Source of the DNA: Oasisia sp. SBJ-2009
Lineage: Eukaryota > Annelida > Polychaeta > Sabellida > Siboglinidae
Direction of reading: 5' to 3'
Assembly: GCA_964017155.1 (NCBI GenBank)
Contig: OZ024861.1
Coordinates: 31,165,223 to 31,229,222 of the forward strand
Length of the DNA stretch: 64,000 nucleotides
Position numbers and translations under genes: made by a program
The notes under the pieces: generated by a model
Seen by the model: the letters and a program-made list of their open reading frames with translations, nothing else
What the model was told of the DNA's origin: nothing
Database searches by the model: none
In this document: one piece after another, positions 1-18,698 of the stretch
Layout: each line of letters starts with the position of its first letter
Position numbering within the stretch: position 1 is the first letter of the stretch

Positions 1-371
1 GTTGAGTAGCATGATAAACAACTGACGAACATAGCTTGAGCGAAAGACGCATTTATTTGAGCAAAAAACATGTAAAATTACACAAAGAAACACGAGTACA
101 ATAACTAATTTGCCAGACATACATTGATTGTACAAGCATATTCTCCAGACGAGACAACCTGGTCAAAAGTGACGTCTTATTTTCTTGTTCTTGATAAGGT
201 GACAAGTCAGCTTGGTTGGTTGATACTTGCTACACAGTGAAACATATTGTGACAATTTCACTATTATTATGAAATTAGGTTTAACCTACGTGTATACTAT
301 GTGATGTTATTATAAACTCTAAAGCTGGTTCGCAAACACGAAATAAAGTAAAAGCAAGTAACTGTACCTAC

Positions 372-4543
<4,172 letters not shown>

Positions 4544-4659
4544 CTTGGCGCAGTTGCTTTATCCGGTTTTGCTTGGAACGAGTTGCTCGGAGCGTCATTT
4601 ATATTAGTCCAGCACGCGTGCGCACTGAGGCAAACACCCGGAATACGTGTCGATGTAAT

Positions 4660-5348
4660 TAAATATTTTGTTGTTGTTGTTGTTGTTGTTTTTCCTCCGC
4701 ATTAAGGTACCATCAACCCGACATATTTTCAAAGAATGTGGCGTACCGTCACGCTCTGCTGCTTATGGCGTACTAGATATATTACCAGGACGCGGACAGT
4801 ACATGACGATGACCTATCACCTGGCAGGTTCTTAAAAAATGGCTATCCTCGATTCAACTAAACGTCGGAACTGACACATTTTGTTATGGTTATATCTAAT
4901 ATTGGCAATCTTGTCATTATCACTTATGCATGTATGTTACTTTACAAATTGTTCTCGTGTACGACTTAAATATTATAATTAAAAAAAAAACGTTAAATAT
5001 ATATATAAACAGGTAGGGGAAGCCCGGGTAATACTGGATACTCGGGTAATATGGGAAATATACGCAAAGAATAGTGCTGCCTCAAAGAGTATTTTCGCTT
5101 CCAACTAGCGTAGCGGCATGTGCTGACTACTATACACACCAACTGGTTTGCAATTTTTTGCGTGGATTGAAACAATCGTTAATTATCCCTAGCTTTGATC
5201 CTTTGCTAATTTTTTTGTTTGACGATCCATCTAAGTTTGCTAAGTAACAACTTGTCATATTTATACTTCGATTGTCGTGAGGATGTAGTATTCGTTTATG
5301 AGTGTTTCAGCGTATAATAGTGTTTTCGTGAGACTGAGCGATAATTAA
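4660..5348. other. Spacer between first-exon copies; no gene seen
   Basis: Contains the second (TGT)n-headed repeat (4665-4885, shared with 2980-3215) and otherwise AT-rich sequence without coding or structural signals that I can support. Confidence 0.5.
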
Positions 5349-6205
5349 TGTATCTCAGTTTCATTAAACCATGCCTATTCCGGGGGAAATGGGATATATA
5401 TACTGATGCTGGCAAAATGGGATCACCCCGTTTTGCCCAGACATGATACCTATTTAATGACCAACGGAAGTTTCAAAATATGTAACGTCTGTGAATAATG
5501 GTTACACACTATAGGATATTTATGTACGTTGACTATTTTAGATGTGATCTTTGCTGAAGGTCGATAGGACACTGAACTGTTTAATGTTCACTGGTTTGCA
5601 TCAGACGTGCATGTTATGCCGTCTTGTTTTTGTATTTTTCATTAAAAAACAGTAAAAATGCAATTTACTTTGACAATATGCCTGTTTTCTGTAGATCGCT
5701 TAATTTAACTAGTAGCTCACTAAGTTTCATAAAGATGTGAGGTCTATGGATTACATAATTATACAGGAATAGTAATCGGCCGAAGGTACGGCCACGACAT
5801 AACTCTTAGTTATCACCAAACGTACTCTGGAAGATACTACCGTTTGTTGATAGTATAAAGTCTACTGACCGAGAACAGCGCCTGGTAGTTGTAACTAGCG
5901 AGACAGTCGTCCATGTCGAAGCCAATGGCATCGAAACTGTTTAGAGAAAACTTCCGCGGCGACTGATGCTCCGTCATCTTGGTTCAGTTGCTTTATCCCG
6001 TTTTGCTTGCAACGAGTTGCTCGGAGCGTCATTTATATTAGTCCAGCACGCGTGCGCACAGAGGCAAACACCCGGAACACGTGTGATGTAATCGCGTCTA
6101 TGTTGACACAATGAAATGATTACACAATAATAGTCTACACGGTGGTTAAATTCAACACCGATTGAACGATACTCGCTGGGTTATGTCAACAATCACGATA
6201 ATAAA
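5349..6205. repeat. Segmental duplication Y, copy 1 (contains first-exon copy B)
   Basis: Nearly identical to 8396-9260 over about 860 bp, from AATGTATCTCAGTTTCATTA through the first-exon copy and its upstream flank (GCTGGGTTATGTCAACAA). Few differences suggest a recent duplication. Confidence 0.85.
5870..5977 (-). CDS. NT5DC1: NT5DC1-like exon 1, copy B (alternative first exon or duplicate)
   Basis: Same layout as copy A: TATA-like box at 6032-6038, ATG at 5977, 36 open codons with FDAIGFDMDDCLASYN, and GTCAGT donor in phase 0. It differs from copy A by Thr14 to Ser and a silent change (GAA to GAG). It could splice to exon 2. Confidence 0.7.
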
Positions 6206-6870
6206 CCGTGGTGTTAGAAAGCGTGCAAATAGGTGAAAGAGGGTTAGAAGGCGTGCAAATAGGTGAAAGAGGGTGTCTTTAAAGCATGCCACATTTAACG
6301 GTGTCAGATCAGTTCAATTCACCTTTATCGCGGTCAGATTCGTTGTAATCAGCTGATTACTTCTGTGGGCAATACCACGAACCCGTACACGTTCTTGAAC
6401 GAAGGGCGGTAATTGTTTTCCTGGAATCGCGTTTTATGTGGTATAGGTGCCCCAGTTACGCTTACATTTATAGCTGCTAAAATGTAAAAATAACCTGTAC
6501 ATCTTGTGATCATAGCTGTGGTTGATCCCTTGATCCCTTTACGGCAGCGGAGGACAAAGTAAGTACTACAATGTCAGCGGATCACGCGTGTATTTTGTAT
6601 TGATGAATCGAGCAGCAAATGTTTTCAGTTGCAATCTACGTTTCAGAGTCGGTGGGCCACATGAAATAGCTCCGCGGGCCATATTTGCCCCGAAGGATTA
6701 ATTAACCCGCAAGTTGCCGACCGCTGCCATACTGCTACAGCATATTGCTCTTCTTGGAATTGCAATTTATATGGAGCGAGTGGTGAGGTTGGCGTATATT
6801 TATTGCTGTTAAACTGTTAGCAGGCATTACATCGGCCTTGAACAATTACCCAGATACGCGCACCACTTCC
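6206..6870. other. Non-coding spacer; no gene seen
   Basis: Includes a direct repeat of AGGCGTGCAAATAGGTGAAA around 6218-6270. No exon with credible splice sites was found. Confidence 0.4.
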
Positions 6871-7562
6871 AATGGCGATTCCAGGATCTTCATACATACA
6901 TACATACATACACACACGCACACACGCACGCACGCACACACGCACGCACGCACACGCACACACGCACGCACACACGCAAACAAACAATGAATGTTATCTG
7001 TCACCCGATACAGATATGATTTCAGTTGATTACAATAACTTCTACGTCTCTAAACATCGAGGAGCCGTAAAGGTAATCTCAGTTGATCCGACGCTTCATT
7101 GTTTTATGGACAAAGCATGATATATAAGAATCGTCAAAATATTTCTACAGAGGTGTGTCAATGTGTTTTAGTGCGAAATGTGAAAACCAAAAACTGATAT
7201 CCTCGTCACATGTGAAATGCCTTTTTCAATGTGAATTATGATCCCCTGCATCGCCTCCATTGAGATATTTACAGCCATTAATGTGAAATGTTATTGTAAA
7301 TAATGTACACAACTTATCGGGTCTATACACTAATAAAATGTCATCGACTCTATTATTAAAGTATGCAAAGATAAGACAGATAGGTTTCATCCGTTTCACT
7401 GGTATGTCGATGGTGTGTGTTTATGGATTTGGCGGAGCGGCAGTTAAGGGGGAATTGACTAATGAAGGACGTTTGTAAAACAATGATTCCAATATGCTGT
7501 CACGTTAATGCTGGCTTGATTCTATAATAAAATGCACTTACTTATTATGCTTATAAATACAC
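6870..7562. repeat. Dispersed repeat X, copy 2, with (ACGC/ACAT)n satellite
   Basis: The satellite at 6892-6980 is followed by sequence matching 3516-4240 (GAGGAGCCGTAAAGGTAATC). At the right edge (7567-7700) a repeated GGACGCGTCGGCG motif occurs about seven times. Confidence 0.75.
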
Positions 7563-8395
7563 GTTGTTAGTCGCGTCGGCGGGAAACCTTGGACGCGTCG
7601 GCAAGAAGTTTGGACGCGTCGGCGAGACGTTTCGGACGCGTCGGCGGGAAGTTTGGACGCGTCGACGAGAGGTTTTGGACGCGTCGGTGGTGAATTTGGT
7701 CGCGATATATATATATATTGTTGTGGAATGGGAGACTCTTACTAAGATCAATCTAAATGCAAATACTAATGTCTATGTTAATATTTTAGCAAATGTACTT
7801 GTTTGTATTTAAACTGCTGCAAATTGGCACGGTAGATTTACTCAGTTGCTCACTTGTAACGCTTCCTATTGATGTACGTATTTGTCTGGTTTACCGTTTG
7901 TCTTTGTACCATATTCGCTTAGATGACACGGAATGACAGTCAAGTGTAAATGGGCAAATGTGAATAAAAAGCGTCGATTCAGAATCACAAAATCCTAGGT
8001 CCTAATGGGTTAATGCATTCCTCCTGCTCATAGACGAAACCGCTAACCTATTGTACCTAGTGCGCCCATATAATTTTATTTGGTTCGTGTCTACAGTGTG
8101 ACGCAAGAGTCCCATCAACAGTGAATCAATGATGAATGTTGGGTGGCGATTCCTACCGGGTCACGATGTAAGACGTGTCGTCATGAAATGAATGGTGAAC
8201 GGCCACTGAACCCTTCATAAATAACACTTGGCGCGGAGAGAGAAGGACGGGACTTGGAACAATGCAGTTATTCACGTTTTTATTATGTTGTCTTCATTCA
8301 ACGTAGCAACATGACCTACTCCAGCTGTCACACCAATATACCTGGTGTACGTAACAGTGAATGGTAGGCCTACCGGTGTCGTAATTTTTAATATA

Positions 8396-9260
8396 ATGTA
8401 TCTCAGTTTGATTAAACCATGCCTATTCCGGGGGAAATGGGATATATATACTGATGCTGGCAAAATGGGATCACCCCGTTTTGCCCAGACATGATACCTG
8501 TTTAATGACCAACGGAAGTTTCAAAATATGTAACGTCTGTGAATAATGGTTACACACTATAGGATATTTATGTACGTTGACTATTTTAGATGTGATCTTT
8601 GCTGAAGGTCGATAGGACACTGAACTGTTTAATGTTCACTGGTTTGCGTCAGACGTGCATGTTATGCCGTCTTGTTTTTGTATTTTTCATTAAAAAACAG
8701 TAAAAATGCAATTTACTTTGACAATATGCCTGTTTCTGTAGATCGCTTAATTTAACTAGTAGCTCACTAAGTTTCATAAAGATGTGAGGTCTATGGATTA
8801 CATAATTATACAGGAATAGTAATCGGCCGAAGGTACGGCCACGACATAACTCTTAATTATCACCAAACGTACTCTGGAAGATACTACCGTTTGTTGATAG
8901 TATAAAGTTTACTGACCGAGAAAAGCGCCTGGTAGTTGTAACTAGCGAGACAGTCGTCCATGTCGAAGCCAATGGCATCGAAACTGTTTAGAGAAAACTT
9001 CCGCGGCGACTGATGCTCCGTCATCTTGGCTCAGTTGCTTTATCCCGTTTTGCTTGCAACGGGTTGCTCGGAGCGTCATTTATATTAGTCCAGCACGCGT
9101 GCGCACAGAGGCAAACACCCGGAACACGCGTCGACGTAATCGCTTCTATGTTGACACAATAAAGATATTTCACAACAGTAGCCTATACGGTTGATAATTT
9201 CAACACCGATCGAGCGATGCTCGCTGGGTTATGTCAACAAATACGACAACAAATCGTGGC
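8396..9260. repeat. Segmental duplication Y, copy 2 (contains first-exon copy C)
   Basis: Matches 5349-6205 almost base for base, with divergence increasing beyond about 9140. Confidence 0.85.
8917..9024 (-). CDS. NT5DC1: NT5DC1-like exon 1, copy C (alternative first exon or duplicate)
   Basis: ATG at 9024, 36 open codons identical in protein to copy B, GTCAGT donor in phase 0, and TATA-like box at 9079-9085. One silent difference (CTG to CTT). As the outermost copy it may be the ancestral promoter, but the sequence alone does not say. Confidence 0.7.
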
Positions 9261-9689
9261 ATAGGCTACGGCCATAGGCGTACAACTACAGGCAAGATTA
9301 ATGCCTGCCGACGACACACCAACGTACTGCGGCTTTAGTACCCCTTTACAGAACCGAACACGATGTAACCAGGACCAATTTACCATTTCTTTGCCATTTG
9401 TTGTAAGATTGCTTTCTTATTTATCAATAAATTCTCACTAAATGTTTAATATTTTTTAAAGCTAAGAATGGGTTTTTAAACTATGGTATATAACTGCATT
9501 TCCATGCCTTCAGATATGGTGAGTAATAACAGAAAATGTGATGACTCTAAATTGTTCAGCATAGTCGCCAATGAGGCAAAGCGCCCACCTGTGAGTTGGG
9601 GCAAAGCGCCCATACCTGCGCGCGTTATGTCCTATGCAATTATTTATATAAAAGTAGCATTGTGAATATATTTAAGTCGGCATTTCGTT

Positions 9690-9692
9690 GTG

Positions 9693-9740
<48 letters not shown>

Positions 9741-10060
9741 TAAACAACGACATGCCATCGTAAATATATTCACAAATATATTCATTGTATGTGTTCAGCT
9801 CACTCAGAACACACAATTATATAATGTATGTGTATGGGGTGTGTGTGCGCGGGCGTGCTTGCGTGCGTGCGTGCGTGCGCGCGTGTGTGCGCTTGTTGTT
9901 GGTAATGTGTATGTATGTATGTATGTATGTATGTATGTATGTATGTATGTATGTATGTATGTATGTATGTATGTATGTATGTATGCATGTATGCATGTAT
10001 GGATGGATGCATGTATGCGCGCGCGCGTGCGTGCGTTTGTGTGTGTGTTGTGCGCATTGT
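9690..10060. repeat. (TA)n, (TGTA)n and TG/CG-rich microsatellites
   Basis: TA run at 9697-9738 and a TGTA tetranucleotide array at 9907-9985, flanked by GTGCGTGC-rich sequence. Open frames here are shadows. Confidence 0.95.
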
Positions 10061-10804
10061 GTGTATGTATAATATATCAGCGCATGCATGTGCGTGAGTG
10101 CACGTGCGGCTATGTGTGTTGTTCGCAAAACAATTGTACACCTTTGGTAAGGCACATTAATTGAATAAATATGCATGTTACATGTCAGCTTTAGCTTTCT
10201 CGTGTGTACTCTTCACGTACGTTCGCCTATTAAATGCATCATGATTAATTATAAGTGTGCTTGTCTCTAAGCCTGCCAGATCATTTCATAACTTAGTTTT
10301 ATCGCTGTCTTATATGTACAAAGATTCGTAATCCACTGATCACATATGTGAGCAATACCACGAACCAGTACACTTTTTTGAACGACTGGCGAAATCGTGT
10401 AATTGTTTTCTGGGAATTGCTCTTTGTGGGGTGCACTCGACCCGTTGCGCTAACATTTATAACTGCTAAAATATAAAATGTTCTTTATAATCAACCGATC
10501 ACACGAGTGACTAGTCCTAAGAACGCATACATCTAGCATCGTTTTTTCCTCGAAATGCTACAGGTAGACAGAAGAAGAGGTATAAATAAAACATCAAAGA
10601 ATTGGGCGTACAGAACTGTAGTTCGTTGACTCCCAGAGAGCTATAATGAACAGGGACAGACGGAAGGAACTCGCCAAAGCGTTAATTATAACTGTGACAC
10701 GGTGAAGGTTGGACGGCGGTGGTCGAAAGGCAGCTTATTTTTAGCAGCGCTGTCGCGATGTAGAATTACACGTAATACCACAATATATAGATATCCTGAA
10801 GGGC

Positions 10805-11490
10805 GCAGACATGCCACATGATACGGATTACCCGTATCCGATACGGAGTTTGGCAGTTTTTTAAGTGATACGGCCGTAAGTTTACTCCGTTTTGATACGG
10901 ATTTTAACTAAATTTATGGAGACATTATTTTTAGCCACATCATGCCTTGTATGCGTCACAAAACTATACTGCATAATGGAATAATTGTTTACTGTTACTA
11001 AGTAAATCGATTCGAACGAACTAAACAACCGATTACACGGCGTGCTGGTAAATGTTAGTTCTGAAAACTGCGGCAGGTGGCTCAAAGGGGTGGGAACGGG
11101 GCGCGTGGCAGGCACGTGACGATTATAAAATGCAGTACAGGAAATGGAGTTCGACGACGAGTTCAATGAAATCGCCTGCATTTCTGATTTCAAAATGTTG
11201 ACGGTTGCCAGTGAAACTTCGATATACGCGCGAACTGCTGTTCGCAGTTTAAACGTGCTGAAGTGAAATGAAACTTCGGTAATCTTCCAGTTAACTGGCC
11301 TTATTGAGGCCAGTTAACTGGCGTCAATAATCGAAAACACTGACACTGTGGAAAACCGTTTTGAAAAGGCCATATATTTAGTAACTTAGGCCAGTTGATT
11401 GGAAGATCTGATTAATGATACGGATTGATATGGATTCTTACAAAATTTTAGGTCAAAACTACCGATTGCCATCCCAAAAATGTGGCAAGT
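10805..11490. repeat. Palindrome-rich non-coding element with GATACGG motifs
   Basis: Bounded by TGCCACAT (10811) and its inverse near 11480. It contains GATACGG/CCGTATC motifs and a perfect 14-bp stem at 11287-11300 / 11308-11321 with a 7-nt loop. It may be a foldback-type MITE, but the boundaries are weak. Confidence 0.35.
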
Positions 11491-11804
11491 ATGCAAGGCG
11501 TGGCGCCTGGCATTGCACACAGCTAACAACATACACTTGTAAACGCATGTAGCCATGTAGGGTCACATGTTCTATAGAGAGGACATGTGAAAATCAGACC
11601 TTTGTTTTAAGGAGCTGGGCTTAAAGAATTGTTTTGTTTATGTGTTTTGAACAATAGAATATGGAAGACTAGCAAGATGAAACCATTTCAATTTGCACAC
11701 TGCATAAGTAGCGCCATCCGTATACGCTATTAGACGTTATATTTTCGATTGCATTTAACTAGATAGTGAACATTTATTAATTTTGACAACGTTAATAGTG
11801 TATA

Positions 11805-11816
11805 AATTATATATTA

Positions 11817-11878
<62 letters not shown>

Positions 11879-11942
11879 CAATTATATATACATAGTACAT
11901 AATATATAATTTTAAATATATATATAATTATTATTATTCATA

Positions 11943-12021
<79 letters not shown>

Positions 12022-12035
12022 TCATCATCATCATG
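11805..12035. repeat. (TA)n and (ATC)n microsatellites
   Basis: Two TA blocks (11808-11875 and 11948-12018), then TCATCATCATCAT at 12019-12033. The latter is the 3' tail (ATGATG on the minus strand) of the adjacent retrotransposon. Confidence 0.9.
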
Positions 12036-14240
12036 CTGTCGGTCGCGATGCGACAAAGACTGCTTCCATCACTTCACTATTTCTCTCCATTTATCTCTCT
12101 GCTGTGAGAGTGATGTCCATAAGTCGGTCTTTATGTCTCTCAGCTTCAGGTTTCTCTTGATGGTATCCTTGAACCATAGACGAGGGCGCCCTCTCTTTCT
12201 GTGACCAGAAGACAGTTGAGAATAGAAAATCTGCTTTGGTAGCCTGTCTGGTGACATCCTCATGAGGTGTCCAGTCCATCGGAGATTCGTTCTGATCAGA
12301 CGATCTTCCATAGATGGCAGCCCTGTCCGTTCGAGTATGTCCTTGTTTGTCACTTTGTCTATCTAGGTTATCCTCATGATCGAACGGAAATGTCGCATCA
12401 TGAAGGCATGCAGCTTTTCCACCTGTCGCCTGTACACTGTCCTGGCATCGGCTCCGTATAGGAGGGTGGACAGCACGATTGCACGGTATATCTTGCCTTT
12501 AACCCGCATGGACACATGGTGGTTGTTCCAGAGTCCCTGGCGTAGTCGGCCGAAAGATGCACTAGCCTTGGCCATCCTCCTCTGTATTTCATCGTCAATG
12601 CATCCATCACTTGATATAGTGCTTCCGAGGTAGGTAAATTCTAGAACAGAGTTCGGCTTGTTTCCATCAACCATGATATCTTAATCTCGGGTTCTTGTAG
12701 AGTTGGGTTGGTACAACTCCTCGGTCTTCTTGATGTTAATCTTCAGGTCGAACTTCTTTGACGCATCGGAGAAAGCATCCACTATTTTCTGCATCTCTTC
12801 AGCAGAGTGGGCAACCATGCAGTGCACTGTCATCTGCAAATAGCAGCTCTCTCGTCAGTATCCGACTAGTGTTGATCTTCGCTTTGAGTGTGCGACGTTG
12901 AATAGGTCCGCGCTCTGTCTGGACTGTATGTTGACGCCATCCCCCATGTCTCGGAAAGCCTCGTCGAGCATTGCTGATAGGAAGATGAAGAAGAGCGTGG
13001 GGGCCAGTACATAACCTTGCTTGACTCCATTTGTAACACTAAACGATTCCGAGACTTCACCACCAACACTAACGTTCGCTACCATTCCGGTATGTAAAGC
13101 CTCGATCATAGTTGTGAACTTCTCTGGGCATCCACATTTCCTCAGTAGCTGCCATAGCCCGGTCCTCCCAACTCTATCGAACGCCTTACTGAAGTCGAGA
13201 GATAGTATGTACACTGGTCGGTCCTGCTCAGTGCACTTTTCTTGTAGCTGTCGGAGACAAAATATAATATCCACGGTGCTCCGGTTACCTCTGAAGCCAT
13301 ATTGTGTCTCCGGAACTACCTCTGGTGTTATGTGGGTAGATAGTTTGTTGAGGAAGATCTTGGCAAAGATCTTAATTGCCTGCTATGGAAAGAAAAGAGA
13401 TTCCTCTATAATTCCCAAAGTCTGTTCGATCACCTTTATTGTAGATGGTTACAATGTTGGCTTCCTTCCATGCTTGTGGTACAGAACCCACCTCACGGGC
13501 ATTGGTGATTAGTTGGTGCAGTCTGCTGAACAAATTGTCTCCTCCGTGCTTCCATACTTCAGCAGGAATTCCATCTCCCCCAGGTGCTTTGCCATCTTTC
13601 AGGCCGGCGATTGCTCTAGCCATCTCATCCATAGTTGGAAACTCATCGAGGCTTTTCTTGGTAATGCGCTGCGGGATGTGTTCATTATCTATGTCGCCAG
13701 GGACGTTGAGTAGCTTCTGGAAGTGTTTACTCCATCTTGTCACAACTCACTTGCTATCAGAGAAGGTCTCCATTCCATCTGTTGATTTCAGGTGGTGAAC
13801 AGGTCCCTTCTTCTTGGGTCCCCACATTTCCTTCAGTCCATTGTAGAAGCCCTTCATGTCGTTTCTGTCAGCAGCTCTCTGCAGCTCCATTGCCTTCCAT
13901 TCCCACCAGTCTGACTTCATTGCACGGGTGCGTTTTTATAGCAGTCTGCAGGCACCTTTGTATGCTGCAATGGTGGATCTGGTGCTCCTGGTTTGCAACA
14001 CTCTCTGGTGGGCTTGGTTCTTCTGCTCATAAGAGTCTGTAGCTCCTGGTCTTTGGGTTTGACCTGGTCCAGGTGTTTTCTGTCTGACTTGCCAATACAT
14101 GTCTTGGCTGTGTTGTATACGACCTGCTGCAGAGCTGCCCATTCCTCGTCTGGTATTGAGCTATCCTTCTCATCCAATTGGGCGAGAGCACTGTACATCT
14201 CCTGCTCAAGACTCTCCCTATGGCTGATGGTACTTACTTT
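12036..14240 (-). mobile_element. Non-LTR retrotransposon, decayed RT-coding copy
   Basis: In minus orientation the pieces run in order: a linker domain (14198-13917), GKAPGGDGIPAEVWKHGG and NYRGISFLS (13743-13372), YILSLDFSKAFDRV and GVKQGYVLAPTLF (13274-12855), ELLFADDSAL (about 12850, the catalytic box), the thumb with EFTYLGSTISSDG (12674-12363), and a C-terminal basic domain LRWTGHLMRMSPDRLPKQ ending at TAG (12069). Several frameshifts and stops break the frame. No endonuclease domain is left: the copy ends near 14240, short of an ATAC microsatellite. The ATG-repeat tail at 12019-12033 marks the 3' end. I do not assign a clade. Confidence 0.88.
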
Positions 14241-14379
14241 TGCTGTGTTGAGCTTGGTTGACTTACATGTCTCTTGCCTCTTGTGCTTTTATCGTATTCT
14301 GATAGCCACTTTTGACATAATTATCTGTTGATCGGTCCAGCAGTTAGCTCTACACATGGCTCGGCTACTGTGGATGTCC

Positions 14380-14957
<578 letters not shown>

Positions 14958-15346
14958 ATACACAAACAATAATTAATTAGAGCTAGCAACATATTATATA
15001 ACACGGCATTACATATTGCAGGCTAGTGAAGTGTCACATTTTAGCAGTATATTCTTGAAGTCTTGAAGGTAGTTAGACTAGTTATAGGCCGGGAGCCAGG
15101 CCAGCTCTCAGGATGTTTTCTGCATAGTTTTTTTCACTAGTATTTCCTGATAACTGATACACTGGACCATAACAAGTTCGTAATAACCACTTCCAACTCG
15201 GGACCTTTTGGCGTCAGGGGGCCAGAAACCCCCTTTTCGGGATTGAAATGAAATAAATTCAAATATTTTTTAATTGTGGGGCCAAACATAGCTGTAGAGG
15301 AACACACTTTGGCAGAAAACATCCTGAGATATAGGGGAAGGCGGCG

Positions 15347-15617
<271 letters not shown>

Positions 15618-16607
15618 CAAACTAGACGGGAAAATCAAACTAGGCTTGACAATGTGGCATGTAGTATATAATTTTGAAGCTCTGCATCTCCAGGTGTCGA
15701 ATCTTGAACTTTGTTTCCTCGTATAATTACGCCAGCTTTCGGGGAAAACAATAACGCGCCCCTAAATCACAGAAATTCTTGTTATCAAATGTTCGTGGTC
15801 TTCTAACGCGCTACTGTCTTTTCATCTTAGTGCATCGACACTAACGATGATCTTGACTTAATGTTGTTTTAATGTTGTTAAGTTTTATTGTGTACATTAC
15901 TATAAACGAATTATACTGAAAGTCAAGGTCACCGATAAATTTCAAGGTTAATGTGTTTTCACCCCGCTCATCGGGCGCGAAAATTTAAATGCTTGCCCAT
16001 ATGGCATGCAATACCTCATTTTGAAACTCTGCATCTCTAGGTGTCTAATCTTGGAATTTGTTTCCTCGTATAATTATGCGCCACCTAAGTCACTGAAATT
16101 TTAATTATTGAATATGGGATCTTCTAATATGCTACTATCTTAATTTAAGTAATAATAATCATGATTTCATGTTGATTTAATGCTTTTCAATGTTGTTCAG
16201 TTTGATTGTGCGCATTTGAATTATATTGAAAGTCATGGTCAACGATAAAAGTCAAGGTCAATGTGTTTTACCCCCGAGCATTGACAGCGTGGACCCGAAA
16301 ATCAAACGTTATATGCTTGACCATGTGGCATGTAGTACCTCATTTTGATTGAATGCTTTTCAATGTTGTTCAGTATGATTGTACGCATTTGAATTATACT
16401 GACAGTCAAGGTCAACGATAAAAGTCAAGGTCAATGTGTTTTACCCCCGAGCATTGACAACATGGGCCCGAAAATCAAACGTTATATGCTTGACCATGTG
16501 GCATGTAGTATCTGCAGATTTAAATTTTGTATGTTTTCTCCTAATATAATCATGCATATGTGTGTGTTTGGATTCATATGTGCTCATTATAATGCTGGTT
16601 TTTGCGG

Positions 16608-16795
16608 AAAATAGGAAGATGGTGATAATCCACAAGAAAGGAAATAAAGATATCAAGAACTACAGAGTGACATATCTGTTATCAAACGACTAAAAATACA
16701 ACTGAAATTCTAAAGAAAGCACTTTATGAAAACCAACCAAGACAGCAATCTGAGTTCAGACGTAGATCTATACTCAATGACAGATTATGTCCATG
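16608..16795 (+). mobile_element. RTE-type retrotransposon fragment
   Basis: Plus-strand reading MVIIHKKGNKDIKNYR, then after a frameshift a TEILKKALYENQPRQQSEFR-like stretch. This is the RT entry region of RTE elements. It is short and broken, and lies inside the foldback element. Confidence 0.65.
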
Positions 16796-17063
16796 TCGCT
16801 TCAATAACAGGGGTAGAAGATGAGTATGTTAAACTACGCGATAATTATTAATAGTTAATTCCACACAGCCTCCACAAACTCTCCCTTGGTGTGTGCAATC
16901 AAGATGTAAAGTTGGCTCACTCAACATTAATGACGATACCACCGATTCTAACAGAACCCGATCCGTCTTTAGCCTCTTCATAGCTGTTTCTTCTATTATT
17001 TTAATTCAGTGTTGCAGGATTTGAATGGGGTTCACTATATGGGAACACTGATAACCCTAGCAC

Positions 17064-17390
17064 TCAGTAGTTTCTCTGAACCAGGACGCGTTTTCTCAAC
17101 GTCTGTAGTATGTGATAAATCAAGCATAATTCTGCTGATCTGCCACGGAAAAACGGGTTTGGCATTCCGCTTATGACATACTTGTACCGATCTGGTTCGA
17201 TCTTTCCGTTGCATTGTTCAATTACATGAAGAGCCAATGCAATCCATACATGTATTTGATCCAGAAACGTCCAATTTCTCCATGTTCCCCATTCCTCACT
17301 GCTTCTCTGAGCTCCTGGTATTTGGCTATATGATCGCGAACAGTATCCAGTAAGTGACTGCATCAGTCTCCACCGTATAAAGCACATTTC
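17064..17390 (-). pseudogene. Decayed transposon-borne frame of unknown function
   Basis: With frameshifts, the minus strand reads YQELREAVRNGEHGEI, GRFWIKYMYGLHWLFM and later VADQQNYA. I recall similar wording (FWxxYM..., FFAxDxxNYARY) from repetitive uncharacterised invertebrate proteins, but I cannot name the family. Stops interrupt every frame. Confidence 0.3.
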
Positions 17391-17908
17391 GTGTTCGATA
17401 AGTTGGCAGATATAGTGGGGGCAGTATTACATCCAGGGACTTTATGCCAAGAGTATCCTGCGTAATTATATGAAGAAACAAGGTCCAATATCCGACACGT
17501 AGAGATGCAGAACTTCAAACGGAGGTATTACATGCCATGGTCAAGCAGTTTCATTTTCGCGCCCGTACAGTCCATGAGCGGGGTGAAAACACATTGAACT
17601 TGAAATGTATCGGTGACCTTGACGTTCAGTATAATTCATGCAGGCCCCTATAGCAATGTGCACAATCAAACTTAACAACATTAAAAAACATCAAATCAAG
17701 ATCATTGTTAGTGTCGATGCTCTGATAGTAGCGCTTTATAAGACCGGACATTCGGTAAAAAGAATTTCTGTGATTTAGGGGGCGCGTTATGGTTTTCACC
17801 CACAGCGGGCGTATAGTTAGAACCAAAGTTCAAGATTCGACATCTAGAGACGCAGAGCTTCAAAATGATATACCACATGCCATATATCGTCAAGCCTAGT
17901 TTGATTTT

Positions 17909-17950
17909 CCCGCCCGCCCGCCCGCCCGCCCGCCCGCCCGCCCGCCCGCG
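17909..17950. repeat. (CCCG)n microsatellite
   Basis: About ten CCCG units, unusually GC-rich for this AT-rich neighbourhood, inside the right foldback arm. Confidence 0.9.
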
Positions 17951-18698
17951 CAGTCAATTCACGCGGGATAACACGTACGCATTGACCTTGACTTTTCTCA
18001 TTGACCTTGACCTTCAATATAATTTAAATGCGTACAACCAAACTGAAAAAAAATTGTGGAACATTAAATCGACATCTAGATTATGATTATTATATATCAG
18101 TACAATAATGATAGTAGCGCATTAGAAGACCCAACATGCGATAATTAAAATGTCAGTGATTTATTTATTAGGGGGTACGCGTGGTTAGGTTTTCACCTGC
18201 AGCGGGTATAGGGGGCCTACATTTCGAGACACAGATCGTCGATTTTGGTATCAAATCGAAGATAAAGACAGTGGGAAGTTTTCTATGTGACAAAATGGCC
18301 ATTTTGTTACATAAAAAGACGTAAATATTCATGTATGACACATACTAACCTGTCAGGCGGAGGACGATTTATTCATTTTTGGAGGGACTCGATCAATGGT
18401 TCACACTGGAATTGAATTGGGGCAAACCCCTATATCATAAACCGCCACCTTCCCCTATGTCTCTGCCAATTTTTTTTCTGTACAACTATGTTTGGCCCCA
18501 CAATGACAAAATATGTGAATTTACTCCATTTCAAGCACGAAAAGGGGCTTTCAAGCCCTCTGAGACCAATGTCAAGCCCCCGGGTTCGGAATGGTCATTA
18601 TGAACTTGCAATGTCCCAGTATATCAGTTATCAGGAAATATTAGTGAAATTTTTTTATAGCAAAAACATCCCGATAGCTGGTCCTGACTCCCGGCCTA

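Noticed and set aside
9690..10176. 158-codon Cys-rich plus-strand frame
   Set aside because: Translation of TGTA and TGCG microsatellites; no splice or start context.
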